From the NCBI GenBank assembly GCA_016719405.1, contig JADJZE010000001.1, positions 868,001 through 932,000 of the forward strand: 64,000 nt of DNA, written 5' to 3'. Origin of the DNA: Candidatus Aalborgicola lynettensis. Its GTDB lineage: Bacteria > Pseudomonadota > Gammaproteobacteria > Burkholderiales > Burkholderiaceae_C. The notes below the pieces were generated by a model. It was not told the origin of the DNA. It made no database searches and saw only the letters and a program-made list of their open reading frames with translations. Shown here in pieces: positions 26,734 through 36,034 of this stretch (its first letter is position 1; every line of letters begins with the position of its first letter). The position numbers were made by a program, and so were the translations under genes.

Positions 26734-27825
26734 CTAAAGCTTCGCACCATGGGTCAGCGCGCAAGCCCGGGACGCAGCCAGGGCCTGCGCGTCCGGTAGT
26801 TGCTGGGTAGGCCAGCCGGCCAGGTGTTGTTGTGCCAGCAGGCACAGTGCCGTAATCCATTCGGGGTCGTCGTTCAGGCAGGCAATGTAGTGGAACGTCT
26901 GGCCACCAGCGGCCATGAAGGCGCTGCGGGCTTCCATGTTGATTTCTTCCAGCGTTTCCAGGCAATCGCTGGTGAAGCCGGGGCACACCACATCGACCCG
27001 CTTGAGGCCCCCCCTGGCCATGGCGATCAAGGTGGGTTCGGTGTAGGGCTGCAGCCATTTCGCACGGCCCAGCCGCGACTGGAACGTGACTTTGTAGTGC
27101 GCCGGTGCCAAGCCCAGCTGCTCTGCCAGCAAGCGCGCTGTTTTCATGCATTCGCAGTGGTAAGGGTCACCCAGGTGCAGGGTGCGCTCGGGTACACCAT
27201 GGAAGCTCATCACCAGTTGCTCAGAGCGGCCGTTGGCCTTCCAGTGGCGTTCGATGCGGGCGGCGAGTGCGGCGATGTAGTTGGCATCGTCGTGGTAGTG
27301 GTTGATGAAGCGCAGTTCAGGGATGGCACGGGTGCGCTGCGCCCAGGCGTACACCGCATCGAACACGCTGGCCGTGGTGGTGGCCGAATACTGTGGGTAG
27401 GCGGGTACGACCAACACACGGTTAACGCCTTCGGCCTTCAATGCGTCGAGCTGCGAGGCAATGGAGGTGCTGCCGTAGCGCATGGCCCAGCGCACTTTGA
27501 CCATGTGGTTTCGCTGGCCCAGCCAGCCTTGCAGCAGCTTGGCCTGCTTTTCGGTCCACACCTTGAGCGGAGAGCCATCCGGTGTCCAGATGCTGGCGTA
27601 CTTGGCTGCGGACTTGGCGGGGCGAAAGCGCAAGATGATGCCGTGCAGGATGCACCACCACAGCAGGCGCGGAATTTCCACCACGCGGTGGTCACTCAAA
27701 AATTCGGCCAGGTAGCGCCGCACCGCCGAGGGCGTGGCGGCGTCGGGGGTGCCCAGATTGCACAACAGGACGGCAGTGCGCGGCGCTTGGCCGTGTTGGT
27801 AGGGCGGTTCGGATTGAAAGGGCAT
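26734..27825 (-). CDS. hemH: Ferrochelatase
   Basis: 363 residues from ATG 27825 (MPFQSEPPYQHGQAPRTAVL); the frame extends upstream by 68 unsupported codons. Typical blocks are LLCNLGTPDAATPSAVRRYL, VRWAMRYGSTSI, LVVPAYPQYSATTTASVFD, the catalytic-His block LVMSFHGVPERTL and VVCPGFTSDCLETLEEI. It inserts Fe2+ into protoporphyrin IX, the last step of heme b synthesis. No iron-sulfur Cys cluster is obvious at the C-terminus. It lies 22 bases downstream of the penicillin-acylase gene in the same direction. Confidence 0.96.
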   Translation of the reverse strand: MPFQSEPPYQHGQAPRTAVLLCNLGTPDAATPSAVRRYLAEFLSDHRVVEIPRLLWWCILHGIILRFRPAKSAAKYASIWTPDGSPLKVWTEKQAKLLQGWLGQRNHMVKVRWAMRYGSTSIASQLDALKAEGVNRVLVVPAYPQYSATTTASVFDAVYAWAQRTRAIPELRFINHYHDDANYIAALAARIERHWKANGRSEQLVMSFHGVPERTLHLGDPYHCECMKTARLLAEQLGLAPAHYKVTFQSRLGRAKWLQPYTEPTLIAMARGGLKRVDVVCPGFTSDCLETLEEINMEARSAFMAAGGQTFHYIACLNDDPEWITALCLLAQQHLAGWPTQQLPDAQALAASRACALTHGAKL

Positions 27826-27847
27826 GGAACAAAAAGCAGGAAAAAAA

Positions 27848-30235
27848 TCAGGGCCGCAACGTGAGCGTGTTTTGGCTGTGGGTTTTGACATCGGCCGCAC
27901 CCAGGATTTGCGGTACGTAAATGCCTTCGGCAAAAAGTTCTGCCTGATCGGCATAGTGCGTATCAAAAAGTACCCCGCTTTGTCCGGTGGGGTTGATGCC
28001 CACCGCTTTGCTGGGGTCGGAAAAATCAATCACCCGCCGGGTGGACGGGCCACTCTTGACGGCAAACGGCGCGGGGCCTATGGCGTACTTGAGGTTGTTG
28101 GGTGTTTCCCGGCCACCTGCGACCGCAAAAGGCCCGATGTTGAACAGCCGGTCCAGGGGCTTTTGCATACCCAGCGGGTGCGCGTGGGTCAGGGTGTGGG
28201 CGTTGCCCCATTTCCATTGCAGCAGGTCAGTTCCGTAAACCGATTCCAGGTGGCGCAGGGTCTTATTCCAGGCGATGCGGGTGGCCTCGAAGCGGTTTTC
28301 AATGGGCTTGGTTTTCACATTGTCCCACCAGGGGGAGTTGGCGTCGGCCACCAATCGGGGCAGGGCGCTATCAATGGCAAAGGTTTTGAGCAGGTTATTG
28401 AACTGCACTTCACCCAGCTCATCGGCCATGGTTTCACGTACCAGCTCAAACACCAGTTGGGTGAACAACAGCGCGGCCACGCTGTCGCGGGTGTAGTCGC
28501 CATCCCACACTGCCAGGGGTTCCAGAAAAGCCTTGTCGTAGGGATCGGTGGTGACAGCTTTGAGAATCGGCATCAGATCGTTCAACACGCGTACCGCATA
28601 GCCGTTGCCACTGTCGAGCTGCAGGGCCTGTGCGCTGGCCGTGTCCCATTTGTTCTCGGGGTTGCGCAACACCGCGTCCAGCCGCTCGGCGCGGTCCGGC
28701 AAGCAGTAATAACCCGGCACCGGTACACCGCTGCTGGGCTTGGGCTGCTGGTTGGCCGAGACGATGTAGCCGCGCGCGGGGTTTTCTTCCTGGGGGTTGT
28801 AGTGAAAGGCGTAATAGCCGTTTTTTTCGGCCTCGCCGTTGCTGCCATCCAAAATGAATGCCGGGTTCACGCCGGCCGGGCGAATCGGTAGCTTGGCTGC
28901 GGCCCACCACGCAATATCGCCCTTGGCGTTGGCCCACACCACATTCAAGCCCGGTGCATGGATTTTGCTGGCGGCCGCACGGGCTTTCTCGCGCGTGTTG
29001 GCGCGGTTGAGGTCATAAAAAGCCTCCAGTACGGGGTTTTCGGTTTCCAGAAACGCCCACCACATGGCGATGGGTGTGCTGCCCAGGCTGTCTTTGAAAC
29101 GGTCGTTGACGATAGGCCCGTGGGGCGACTGGCGCACGGTCCACTGCACGTCGGCGGTGCCCTTGACCTTGATGGTTTCGGTGCGGCTTTGCAGACCAAC
29201 CCATTGCCCGCCTACCCATACTTGATTGGCGTTGGCCGGGTTGACCTTTTCGGCGACCAGGTCGATGTCGTCGTTCTCAAACATCGTGATACTCCAGCCA
29301 AACTGCGGGTTATGGCCCAGCATGGCCATGGGCAGCAGGGCCTGGTAGTGGCCATACAAATCAAAACCCGGCGCGCTGAGGTGGGCCTCATACCAAACCG
29401 ATGGTGTGGCAAAGGCAATGTGCGGGTCGCCGGCCAACAAGGGTTTGCCACTCACGGTGCGTTTGCCAGAGATGGCCCAGGCGTTGCTGCCTTCAAATAC
29501 TGCCACACCGGCCGCGTCCAGGGCCTGCGTAGCGCGCGCGGACAGTTGTTGCAAACCATTCCAGTCTGCGTTGGAGAGGGTCAGTCCGACCACCCCTTCC
29601 GGGTGCCACTCCAGGTCAAAAATGCGCAAATAATCGGGCCCGAGCTGGTCGCGCACATAGGTCAACACCGGCTCGGTCTTGAAGGCCGCTGCAAAGCTGT
29701 ACGCCAGATAACCGGTGACCGCCGCCACATCGCGTGCAACGAAAGGCCGCTTGGGGATGCCCAGCACGTCAAACTCCATTGGCGCCTTGCGCTGGGCCTG
29801 GTACTGGTTGATACCGTCGAGGTAGGCCAGCAGGGCCTGTGTGGCGGGGGCCTTCATGTCCATGCTGGCGACCATGGCGTCGGCGCGCTGGCGCAGCCCC
29901 AGGGTGCGAAACAGCTTGTCGGTTTCGACCAGCTTGGGCCCCAACACCTCGGCCAGCTCGCCATTGGCCAGGCGGCGCACCATTTCCATTTGAAACAAGC
30001 GATCCTGGGCGTGCACATAACCCAGGGCGCGGTACAAATCGCCCTCGTTTTCGGCACGGATGTGGGGCACGCCCCGTTCGTCGTAATCGACGCCCACTGC
30101 GCTCGTCAGACCCGCCAGACGCACCGAGCCGCTGCGCACGGGTTGCTTGGTGTGCACGTACCACGCCGCTGTGCCGCCAACGGCCAATGCGATGGTGCTA
30201 ACAATGGCGGCGGTGACCTTGATGGCGAGATGCAT
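27848..30235 (-). CDS. Penicillin acylase family protein (Ntn hydrolase)
   Basis: 795 residues from ATG 30235. An N-terminal membrane or signal segment AIKVTAAIVSTIALAVGG is followed by the alpha chain (YDERGVPHIRAENEGDLYRALGYVHAQDRLF in two overlapping blocks). A Gly-Ser cleavage site in FEGSNAWAISG makes Ser250 the N-terminal nucleophile of the beta chain; DPHIAFATPSVWYEAHL follows. Such enzymes self-process in the periplasm and hydrolyse amide bonds of beta-lactams, acyl-homoserine lactones or other N-acyl compounds. The true substrate is not predictable here. The next gene downstream is hemH, with no clear functional link. Confidence 0.9.
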   Translation of the reverse strand: MHLAIKVTAAIVSTIALAVGGTAAWYVHTKQPVRSGSVRLAGLTSAVGVDYDERGVPHIRAENEGDLYRALGYVHAQDRLFQMEMVRRLANGELAEVLGPKLVETDKLFRTLGLRQRADAMVASMDMKAPATQALLAYLDGINQYQAQRKAPMEFDVLGIPKRPFVARDVAAVTGYLAYSFAAAFKTEPVLTYVRDQLGPDYLRIFDLEWHPEGVVGLTLSNADWNGLQQLSARATQALDAAGVAVFEGSNAWAISGKRTVSGKPLLAGDPHIAFATPSVWYEAHLSAPGFDLYGHYQALLPMAMLGHNPQFGWSITMFENDDIDLVAEKVNPANANQVWVGGQWVGLQSRTETIKVKGTADVQWTVRQSPHGPIVNDRFKDSLGSTPIAMWWAFLETENPVLEAFYDLNRANTREKARAAASKIHAPGLNVVWANAKGDIAWWAAAKLPIRPAGVNPAFILDGSNGEAEKNGYYAFHYNPQEENPARGYIVSANQQPKPSSGVPVPGYYCLPDRAERLDAVLRNPENKWDTASAQALQLDSGNGYAVRVLNDLMPILKAVTTDPYDKAFLEPLAVWDGDYTRDSVAALLFTQLVFELVRETMADELGEVQFNNLLKTFAIDSALPRLVADANSPWWDNVKTKPIENRFEATRIAWNKTLRHLESVYGTDLLQWKWGNAHTLTHAHPLGMQKPLDRLFNIGPFAVAGGRETPNNLKYAIGPAPFAVKSGPSTRRVIDFSDPSKAVGINPTGQSGVLFDTHYADQAELFAEGIYVPQILGAADVKTHSQNTLTLRP

Positions 30236-30314
30236 GGCGTCTACAAAATGGGAGTGGGGGCCATCATACGCAAAGCCTGCCAAGTGCCTGCTGCACAGGG
30301 TTGTTGGATCCTTT

Positions 30315-32753
30315 TCAACGTCGGCGCGTCGCTTTGCCGGGGAAGCGGCAGGCGCGCCGGTACGCCTGCAAGGTCTGCTCGGCCCGGCCCAGCACCGTGT
30401 CGGGGGCGTAGGGGTCGTCAAAAACATCGGCCGAGGGCGCGGGGTTCAGACCACTGGCAACACCGGTTAACAACTCCAGCCCATCGGCGGCGTGGCGTGC
30501 GGTGTAGATATGAAACAGGCCTTGCTCCACCGCGTCCAGAATTTGTGGGTCCAGCATCAGGTGGCGGCGGTTGCGGTCGGGAATCAGCACGCCTTGCTGC
30601 CCATCCAGACCGGCCGCCTGGCACACCCGGAACCAGCCTTCAATTTTCTCGTTGATGCCACCGACCGGCAGCACTTCACCATGCTGGTTGAGTGCCCCGG
30701 TGACGGCAATGCCCTGTGTCAGCGGCAGCCCCGACAGTGAGGACAGCAGCGCAAACAGCTCAGCACACGAGGCCGAATCGCCTTCCACACCTTGGTACTC
30801 CTGCTCAAATACCACCGCGGCATTCAAAGCCAGCGGGGCGATGTGGGCAAACAGCGAGGTGAGGTAGCTGTGCAAGATCAGCACGCCCTTGTCGTGGATG
30901 GGGCCCGACATTTCCACTTCGCGTTCGATGTTGACCAGGCCTTGGTTGCCGGCATGGGTGTGCGCCGTGACCCGCACGGGCAGGCCAAAACGCCAGTCGC
31001 CCAGATCAATCTGGGTCAGCCCGTTGGCCTGGCCCACGCGTGCGCCTTGCGTGGAGATCAGAAAGTCGCCCTCGGCAATCGACTGGCGCAGGCGCTCCTC
31101 CGGGTAGTCGTGGCGCAGGCGGCGCTCGGCAAAGGCCTGTTCCAGATCAGCGGCTTCCACGCGTTTGCCACCCCGGGCGCGGCACATGGCCGCACTCTCG
31201 GCCACCAGCGCTTCCGTGCGGGCAAAAATGGCGCTCTGGCGGGTTTGGTCGTCCACCTCGCGGTGGGCGTCCTCCAGCAGCCGCGCCACTGCGGCGCTGG
31301 AAAAATGGGGTAGCCCCAAGCGCCTGCAGGTGTGGGCCACAAACACGGCAGTACCTTGGCGGGTGGCCTCGCTGGCGGCAAAGCTCTCGGCAAAGTCGAC
31401 CTTGATGCGAAAGCGCCGCGCAAACTCGGGGTCCGCCTCTTGCACCTCGTAATACTGCTCAACCGAACCAATCAAAATGATTTTGACGTCGGCGTCCACC
31501 GCCTCGGGTTCCAGCGATACGGTGGCCATGGGCATCAGGGAGGTGCCGGGTTCTTCGATTTGTACCCGCCCGCTGCGCAAAAAGCGGCGCAGCTTTTCCC
31601 ACACCAGTTCGTCGGCCAGCAGGTCCCGCAGGTGCAGCAGCAAGATGCCTCCATGGGCCTTGAGCAGGCTGCCAGCCCGTATGCGCGTGAAGTCGGTCAT
31701 CAACACGTCTTCTTCGGCCTGGAACTCAATGCTGCCAAACAGCGCGCGAAAAACCGGGTTGTTCTCCATGATGACCGGTGCACCCACGCGGTCGGTGTTG
31801 TCCACTACCACATTGACGCTGCAGCGCGCCAGCAATTGTGCGAGTGCGATGCGCCGCTCGGCCTCGGTTTCTTCGTCGCCCTCTTCATTGGGGGTGAATA
31901 ACTCCAGCTGCTCCAGCACGTTGTGCTGCACCTGGTCCAGAAAAGAACCCAGTTTGACCGAGTCCTTGATCTGCTTTTTCAGGCTGTTGCGTATCTCCTG
32001 CAACTCGTGGTCGAGCAGGGGTTTGACGACCTGGCGGCGCAGGGCGGCCAAGGCTTCGTTTTTGATGCGCTCCAGCGGACGCATCTTTTCCAGAAAACGG
32101 GCAATCTCGCCGCGCAACTCCTGCTCGGCCAAGTCGATTTCGGCACGGCGGTCTTTGGGTAGTGCGCGCGCCTCGCCTTCGGTCAAGGCCAGCCCTTTAT
32201 CCCCAATCAAGGTAAAAACCAGATGCCCTTGTTCCCGAAACAGCGTGAAGTGGCGCGCCTCGGCAAACGCGTCCAGCTCGGCATAGGCCTTGGATTCTTC
32301 GCGCTTGTAGGTGGCATGCACGCGCTCGCTCTCGGTTTTAAAGTCTTCGCTGCCCAGCCGCACCGGAATTTCGGTTTGAATGGTGTGCACAAACTGCACC
32401 ATCAACTGGCGCAACTGGCGCCCTTGGCCCGGGGGCATGCGCAGGGCGCGGGGGCGCTCCGGTGTGTCGAAATTGTGCAGGTAACACAGGTCGGGTGGCA
32501 CGGGGCGGTTGGCCGCCACCTCTTTGGCGACCTGGTGCAACAGGGTGGAGCGCCCGCTGCCCACTTCGCCCAGCACGAACAGGTTGTAGTCGGGCTGCTC
32601 CATGGCCAGGCCGAAGCGTGCGGCTTTTTCGGCCCGTTCTTGCCCGATCCACGGTGACGGGTGTTGCACCAACTCCGAGGTATCGGAAAAGCCCAGCGAT
32701 TCGGGTGGAATGCTCAGGCGCAATTGCGCGCGGTTCAAATGGGATGCGGTCAT
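30315..32753 (-). CDS. Lon-like ATP-dependent protease (AAA_32/LonB-type)
   Basis: 812 residues from ATG 32753. The AAA part begins near GQERAEKAARFGLAMEQPDY with a P-loop GEVGSGRST in which Arg replaces the usual Lys. A coiled-coil insertion lies at about 190-300. LKAHGGILLLHLRDLLADE is the family's Walker B region. The C-terminal Lon protease domain has the catalytic Ser in VEGDSASCAELFALLS and Lys in GGINEKIEGWF, plus PDRNRRHLMLDP. It is a soluble relative of E. coli YcbZ/LonH. It is probably a proteolytic enzyme, though ATP dependence is uncertain given the Arg. Confidence 0.87.
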   Translation of the reverse strand: MTASHLNRAQLRLSIPPESLGFSDTSELVQHPSPWIGQERAEKAARFGLAMEQPDYNLFVLGEVGSGRSTLLHQVAKEVAANRPVPPDLCYLHNFDTPERPRALRMPPGQGRQLRQLMVQFVHTIQTEIPVRLGSEDFKTESERVHATYKREESKAYAELDAFAEARHFTLFREQGHLVFTLIGDKGLALTEGEARALPKDRRAEIDLAEQELRGEIARFLEKMRPLERIKNEALAALRRQVVKPLLDHELQEIRNSLKKQIKDSVKLGSFLDQVQHNVLEQLELFTPNEEGDEETEAERRIALAQLLARCSVNVVVDNTDRVGAPVIMENNPVFRALFGSIEFQAEEDVLMTDFTRIRAGSLLKAHGGILLLHLRDLLADELVWEKLRRFLRSGRVQIEEPGTSLMPMATVSLEPEAVDADVKIILIGSVEQYYEVQEADPEFARRFRIKVDFAESFAASEATRQGTAVFVAHTCRRLGLPHFSSAAVARLLEDAHREVDDQTRQSAIFARTEALVAESAAMCRARGGKRVEAADLEQAFAERRLRHDYPEERLRQSIAEGDFLISTQGARVGQANGLTQIDLGDWRFGLPVRVTAHTHAGNQGLVNIEREVEMSGPIHDKGVLILHSYLTSLFAHIAPLALNAAVVFEQEYQGVEGDSASCAELFALLSSLSGLPLTQGIAVTGALNQHGEVLPVGGINEKIEGWFRVCQAAGLDGQQGVLIPDRNRRHLMLDPQILDAVEQGLFHIYTARHAADGLELLTGVASGLNPAPSADVFDDPYAPDTVLGRAEQTLQAYRRACRFPGKATRRR

Positions 32754-32885
32754 GGCAGAGGGAGCAGGGTGTACGCAAACTGGGTTAACAAACCACGTGG
32801 AGAGACCACTCTCGCCACGCGAATCCTTTTCGCCATGGTATGCCGACTGCCGGCAATAGACCATCCGCAAGGACTATTTTTTGAC

Positions 32886-34193
32886 TTATGGCAGGCAGCC
32901 AGCGGCCCAGCCGCTGCGCACGGCGCCTTCCAGTGTGGCGGGGTAGGGGCCTTGCACATAGTCGCCCGCTGCCAATAGCCCCTGTGCGATGGTTTGCGGT
33001 GGGCGCAGCAGGCCGGGCAGGCAGGCAAAAGTGGCGCGTTTTTCCACCACCGTTAGCAGTGCTTGCAAAGGCGGCACACCCAGTGCTACCAGTTCCGTTT
33101 GGGCTTGCGCCAGCACCGCGGCCTGCACCGCATCCCGCGTGCCGGAGCTGGCGCTGACCACAAACGCCAGCAAGCCGCGGGGGCCACCCAGTTGGCCCCG
33201 GTCAAACACAAACTGCGCCGGGGCATCCGGTGTGGCGCGCAGCGCCAGCATGGGGTGGGGCAGGCGTGCCTGTGGCGCCCAGGCATACACCGTGGCGATG
33301 GCTTCAAAACGCAGTGTGTCTGCCTGGCTGGCCCATGTGCGCAGCGCATTTGCTATTAAATCAGGAGCTGCTCCCGCACATCCAGCAAGCGCAGAGGCCG
33401 AATTTGATGCAGAAGTAGCCCACACCACGCGCTCGAACGGCTGGTCGTCCAGCAGCCAGTGCGGTGCGCTCCAGCGCAGTTGCGCCACGCGCTGCCCCAA
33501 GTGGACTTGCGCCCCCCGCTGGGTCAGCCACTGCGCCGCTGCATCCGGTAACAGTGCACCCAGATCGGTGCGGGGCAGTAGCAGGTGTGAGCCGCCGCGA
33601 ATGCCGAACAGCGCGTCTTTGAGGACCCGCAGAAACACCTGTGCACTGGCCTGGGCTGCGGGGGTGTTCAGGGCCGATACACACAGCGGCTCTATCAACT
33701 CGTGCAGCACGCGCGGTGCCAGGCCTTCGCACAGTTGCGCCACCGACAGATCCGGCGCACACACAAAACCGCGCCATTGCCACACCAGGGCTTTGCGAAT
33801 CAACGAGAACCGATCACCCCAGCTCCAGCCGCGTGCGGTGGCAATCGCCACCATGGCGTCCAGCGGGGCTGGCCAGTGGGCAGCCCACGCGGGCGTTTGC
33901 AGACCGGTGCCGTCGGCAAATGGCAGCGCCAGCGCTCGGCGCAGCAGGGTGCTGGAGGGGTCCACACCCACCAGGCGCATCAGGCGCAGCGTGTCCACAT
34001 AGGCGCCAATCAGGATGTGCTGGCCATTGTCCAGCGCAATGGGCGTGCCATCGGGCAGCTTGGCCGCCACGGCGCGCGCCCGCCCGCCCAGCGTGCGGGC
34101 GGCCTCAAAAACCGTGACTGTGTGCCCGGCCTGCACCGCCGCCACCGCCGCAGCCATGCCCGCCCAGCCACCACCGACGATGGCGACTTTCAC
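32886..34193 (-). CDS. hpnE: Hydroxysqualene dehydroxylase HpnE
   Basis: 435 residues from GTG 34193, which overlaps the hpnD stop (GTGA) and gives the family start MKVAIVGGGWAGMAAAVAA; a GTG at 34229 is less likely. The FAD-binding dinucleotide fold is followed by FEAARTLGGRARA and DNGQHILIGAY. It uses FAD to reduce hydroxysqualene to squalene in hopanoid precursor synthesis. Bases 33349-33407, coding GAAPDLIANALRTW, resemble the dispersed repeat. hpnC, hpnD and hpnE lie in one direction and are probably co-transcribed. Confidence 0.93.
   Translation of the reverse strand: MKVAIVGGGWAGMAAAVAAVQAGHTVTVFEAARTLGGRARAVAAKLPDGTPIALDNGQHILIGAYVDTLRLMRLVGVDPSSTLLRRALALPFADGTGLQTPAWAAHWPAPLDAMVAIATARGWSWGDRFSLIRKALVWQWRGFVCAPDLSVAQLCEGLAPRVLHELIEPLCVSALNTPAAQASAQVFLRVLKDALFGIRGGSHLLLPRTDLGALLPDAAAQWLTQRGAQVHLGQRVAQLRWSAPHWLLDDQPFERVVWATSASNSASALAGCAGAAPDLIANALRTWASQADTLRFEAIATVYAWAPQARLPHPMLALRATPDAPAQFVFDRGQLGGPRGLLAFVVSASSGTRDAVQAAVLAQAQTELVALGVPPLQALLTVVEKRATFACLPGLLRPPQTIAQGLLAAGDYVQGPYPATLEGAVRSGWAAGCLP
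33349..33407. repeat. Diverged copy of dispersed repeat inside hpnE
   Basis: TTGCTATTAAATCAGGAGC then TGCTCCCGCACATCCAGC, followed by AAGCGCAGAGGCC and AATTTGATGC. It keeps the two-arm layout (GCTATTAAAT arm, CTGCTCCCGCAC, CCAGC, GCGCA) of the intergenic copy at 51838 but is more degraded. Confidence 0.4.
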
Positions 34194-35029
34194 AAACGCC
34201 CTAGTGCTTGCACCTTCCACGCCAGCCACATTTTGCGCAGCGGCGTGAGGGCGATGCGCTGGTGCAGCACCTGGAAGTTTTCCGCCTCAATCTCGCGCAG
34301 CAGCGTGCGGTAGATGCTGGCCATCATCAGGCCCGGCTTTTGTGCGCGGCGATCTTCGGGGGGCAGCAGGGCCAGCGCTTCGTCGTACAGGCCGTGCGCG
34401 CGCTGGGCCTGAAACTGCATCAGGGCGACAAAACGGTCGGAATAGGTGCGCTTCAAAATCTCGTGTGCTTTCACATCAAACTGCTGCAATTCGTTGACCG
34501 GCAGGTAGATGCGCCCGCGCAAGCTGTCTTCACCCACGTCGCGGATGATGTTGGTAAGCTGCAGCGCCTGGCCCAGGGTGTGGGCGTAGCGCGTGGTCTG
34601 CTCCTGCGTTTGGCCGAAGATGCGTGCGGCCACCTCGCCCACCACACCGGCCACCAGGTGGCAGTAACGCTGCAGGTTGGGGTAGTCCAGATAGCGGGTT
34701 TGCTCCAGGTCCATGCGGCAGCCTTCGATGATGGCCTGCAGTTGCTGCTGTTCAATGCCGTAGGTCGCGGTCAGCGGCATGAGTGCCTGCAGCACCGGGT
34801 GCGTGGGTTTTCCGGCGTAGGCGCCTGCCACTTCAGAGCTCCACCAGGCCAGTTTGGAGGCTGCCACGCTGGGGTCCACCATGTCGTCCACCACGTCGTC
34901 GATTTCGCGGCAGAAGGCGTAAAACGCGGTGATGGCTTCGCGCCGCGGGGCTGGCAGAAAGAGGAAGGCGTAATAAAAGCTGCTGCCCGATGCGGCGGCC
35001 TTGTCTTGAACGTATTGCGTGGGGGTCAT
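34190..35029 (-). CDS. hpnD: Presqualene diphosphate synthase HpnD
   Basis: 279 residues from ATG 35029. It is a trans-isoprenyl diphosphate synthase (squalene/phytoene synthase) fold: SSFYYAFLFLPAPRREAITA, first Asp motif FCREIDDVVDDMVD, and second region LGQALQLTNIIRDVGEDSLR with the DVGED Asp motif. It condenses two farnesyl diphosphates to presqualene diphosphate. Its stop overlaps the hpnE start by four bases, which signals coupled translation. Confidence 0.94.
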   Translation of the reverse strand: MTPTQYVQDKAAASGSSFYYAFLFLPAPRREAITAFYAFCREIDDVVDDMVDPSVAASKLAWWSSEVAGAYAGKPTHPVLQALMPLTATYGIEQQQLQAIIEGCRMDLEQTRYLDYPNLQRYCHLVAGVVGEVAARIFGQTQEQTTRYAHTLGQALQLTNIIRDVGEDSLRGRIYLPVNELQQFDVKAHEILKRTYSDRFVALMQFQAQRAHGLYDEALALLPPEDRRAQKPGLMMASIYRTLLREIEAENFQVLHQRIALTPLRKMWLAWKVQALGRL

Positions 35030-35090
35030 GGGGGGCGATTGTCGCCCAGAGTGGCATGCGAGTCTGCGGCGCAGAATCAGGCGGGGTCGG

Positions 35091-35990
35091 CTACATCCGC
35101 AGCGCACGCCAAACCATCACGCAATAGTCCCATACCCGCAGAGTCGGGCGCTGGTTCAGGGTCGCGTAGTTCATGGCCTCGATCTTGTCCAGTATGCGCA
35201 GCCCGCCTTGCACCACCAGGCGCAACTCCCACCCGGCGCGGCCTGGTATCTGGTGTACCAATGGAGTGCCTTTTTGCATGTTTGCGCTCGCCAGACGTGC
35301 GCAAGCAGCTATTAAATTTGTAGCATTTTGTGTTTGGCGTTGCGCGCGAATGTCGGCCACTGGCACGTTGAAGCGGGCGCAGTCAGCATCCGTCAGGTAG
35401 TAGCGCCCGCGGGGTATGTCCACGCTGAGGTCTTGCCAGAAGTTGATGAGTTGCAGGGCGGTGCAAATGGCGTCGCTGCGCGCCAGCGCCAGTGGGTCGG
35501 TCACGCCATACAGGTGCAGCAGCAAGCGCCCCACCGGGTTGGCCGAGCGGCGGCAGTAGTCCAGTAGCGCGGCCGAGTCGGCATAGGTGGCCCCGGCGGC
35601 AGATTGGGCGATGTCCTGGGTGAATGCGTCCAGCAGATCATGCAACAGCTGCGGTGGCAGTTGCCAGCTATGGATGGCCTGTTGCAGTGGCCCAAACACC
35701 TGGGGCCAGCGCGTGCGGGGGGCAGCCAGCTTGGTTTCAGGCTGCGTGTATTGAGGCTGGTTGGCACAGGCGGCGATCAATTCGGCACGGTAAGCCTGCA
35801 GGTCGTCCAGGCGCTGCTGCGCTGTGGCGTCGCCCTCGTCGGCAATGTCGTCCGCCGTGCGGGCAAAGTGGTAAATGGCGGCAATGGGCGCACGCAGGTG
35901 GGCCGGGCACAGCACCGATGCCACGGGAAAGTTTTCGTAGTGGGTGATGGGGGCCGCGTGCGGCGTTGGGCGGGGAGGGGCGGCAGACAC
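35091..35990 (-). CDS. hpnC: Hydroxysqualene synthase HpnC
   Basis: 299 residues starting with GTG 35990. The squalene-synthase fold shows HYENFPVASVLCPAHLR, FARTADDIADEGDA (first Asp motif) and ICTALQLINFWQDLSVDIPRG in overlapping blocks (second motif with one Asp pair reduced, typical of HpnC). It converts presqualene diphosphate to hydroxysqualene. Bases 35284-35325, coding NATNLIAACARLASAN, match the dispersed repeat closely. hpnD starts 61 bases downstream. Confidence 0.93.
   Translation of the reverse strand: MSAAPPRPTPHAAPITHYENFPVASVLCPAHLRAPIAAIYHFARTADDIADEGDATAQQRLDDLQAYRAELIAACANQPQYTQPETKLAAPRTRWPQVFGPLQQAIHSWQLPPQLLHDLLDAFTQDIAQSAAGATYADSAALLDYCRRSANPVGRLLLHLYGVTDPLALARSDAICTALQLINFWQDLSVDIPRGRYYLTDADCARFNVPVADIRAQRQTQNATNLIAACARLASANMQKGTPLVHQIPGRAGWELRLVVQGGLRILDKIEAMNYATLNQRPTLRVWDYCVMVWRALRM
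35284..35325. repeat. Dispersed repeat inside hpnC
   Basis: GCGCTCGCCAGACG then TGCGCAAGCAGCTATT (TGCGCA at 35298) and AAATTTGTAGC. It shares CCAGACGTGCGCAA with the intergenic copy near 51868 and AGCTATTAA with the truB copy. It stays in frame on the minus strand. Confidence 0.6.
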
Positions 35991-36034
35991 GGAAATGGCA
36001 GCGTCGATGCGAAGGATTGTCAGGTTGGGAGTGA

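Noticed and set aside
28958..30655. A 565-codon open frame antisense to the penicillin-acylase gene
   Set aside because: Runs across the acylase gene on the other strand and past its start; no domain and no promoter-like start.
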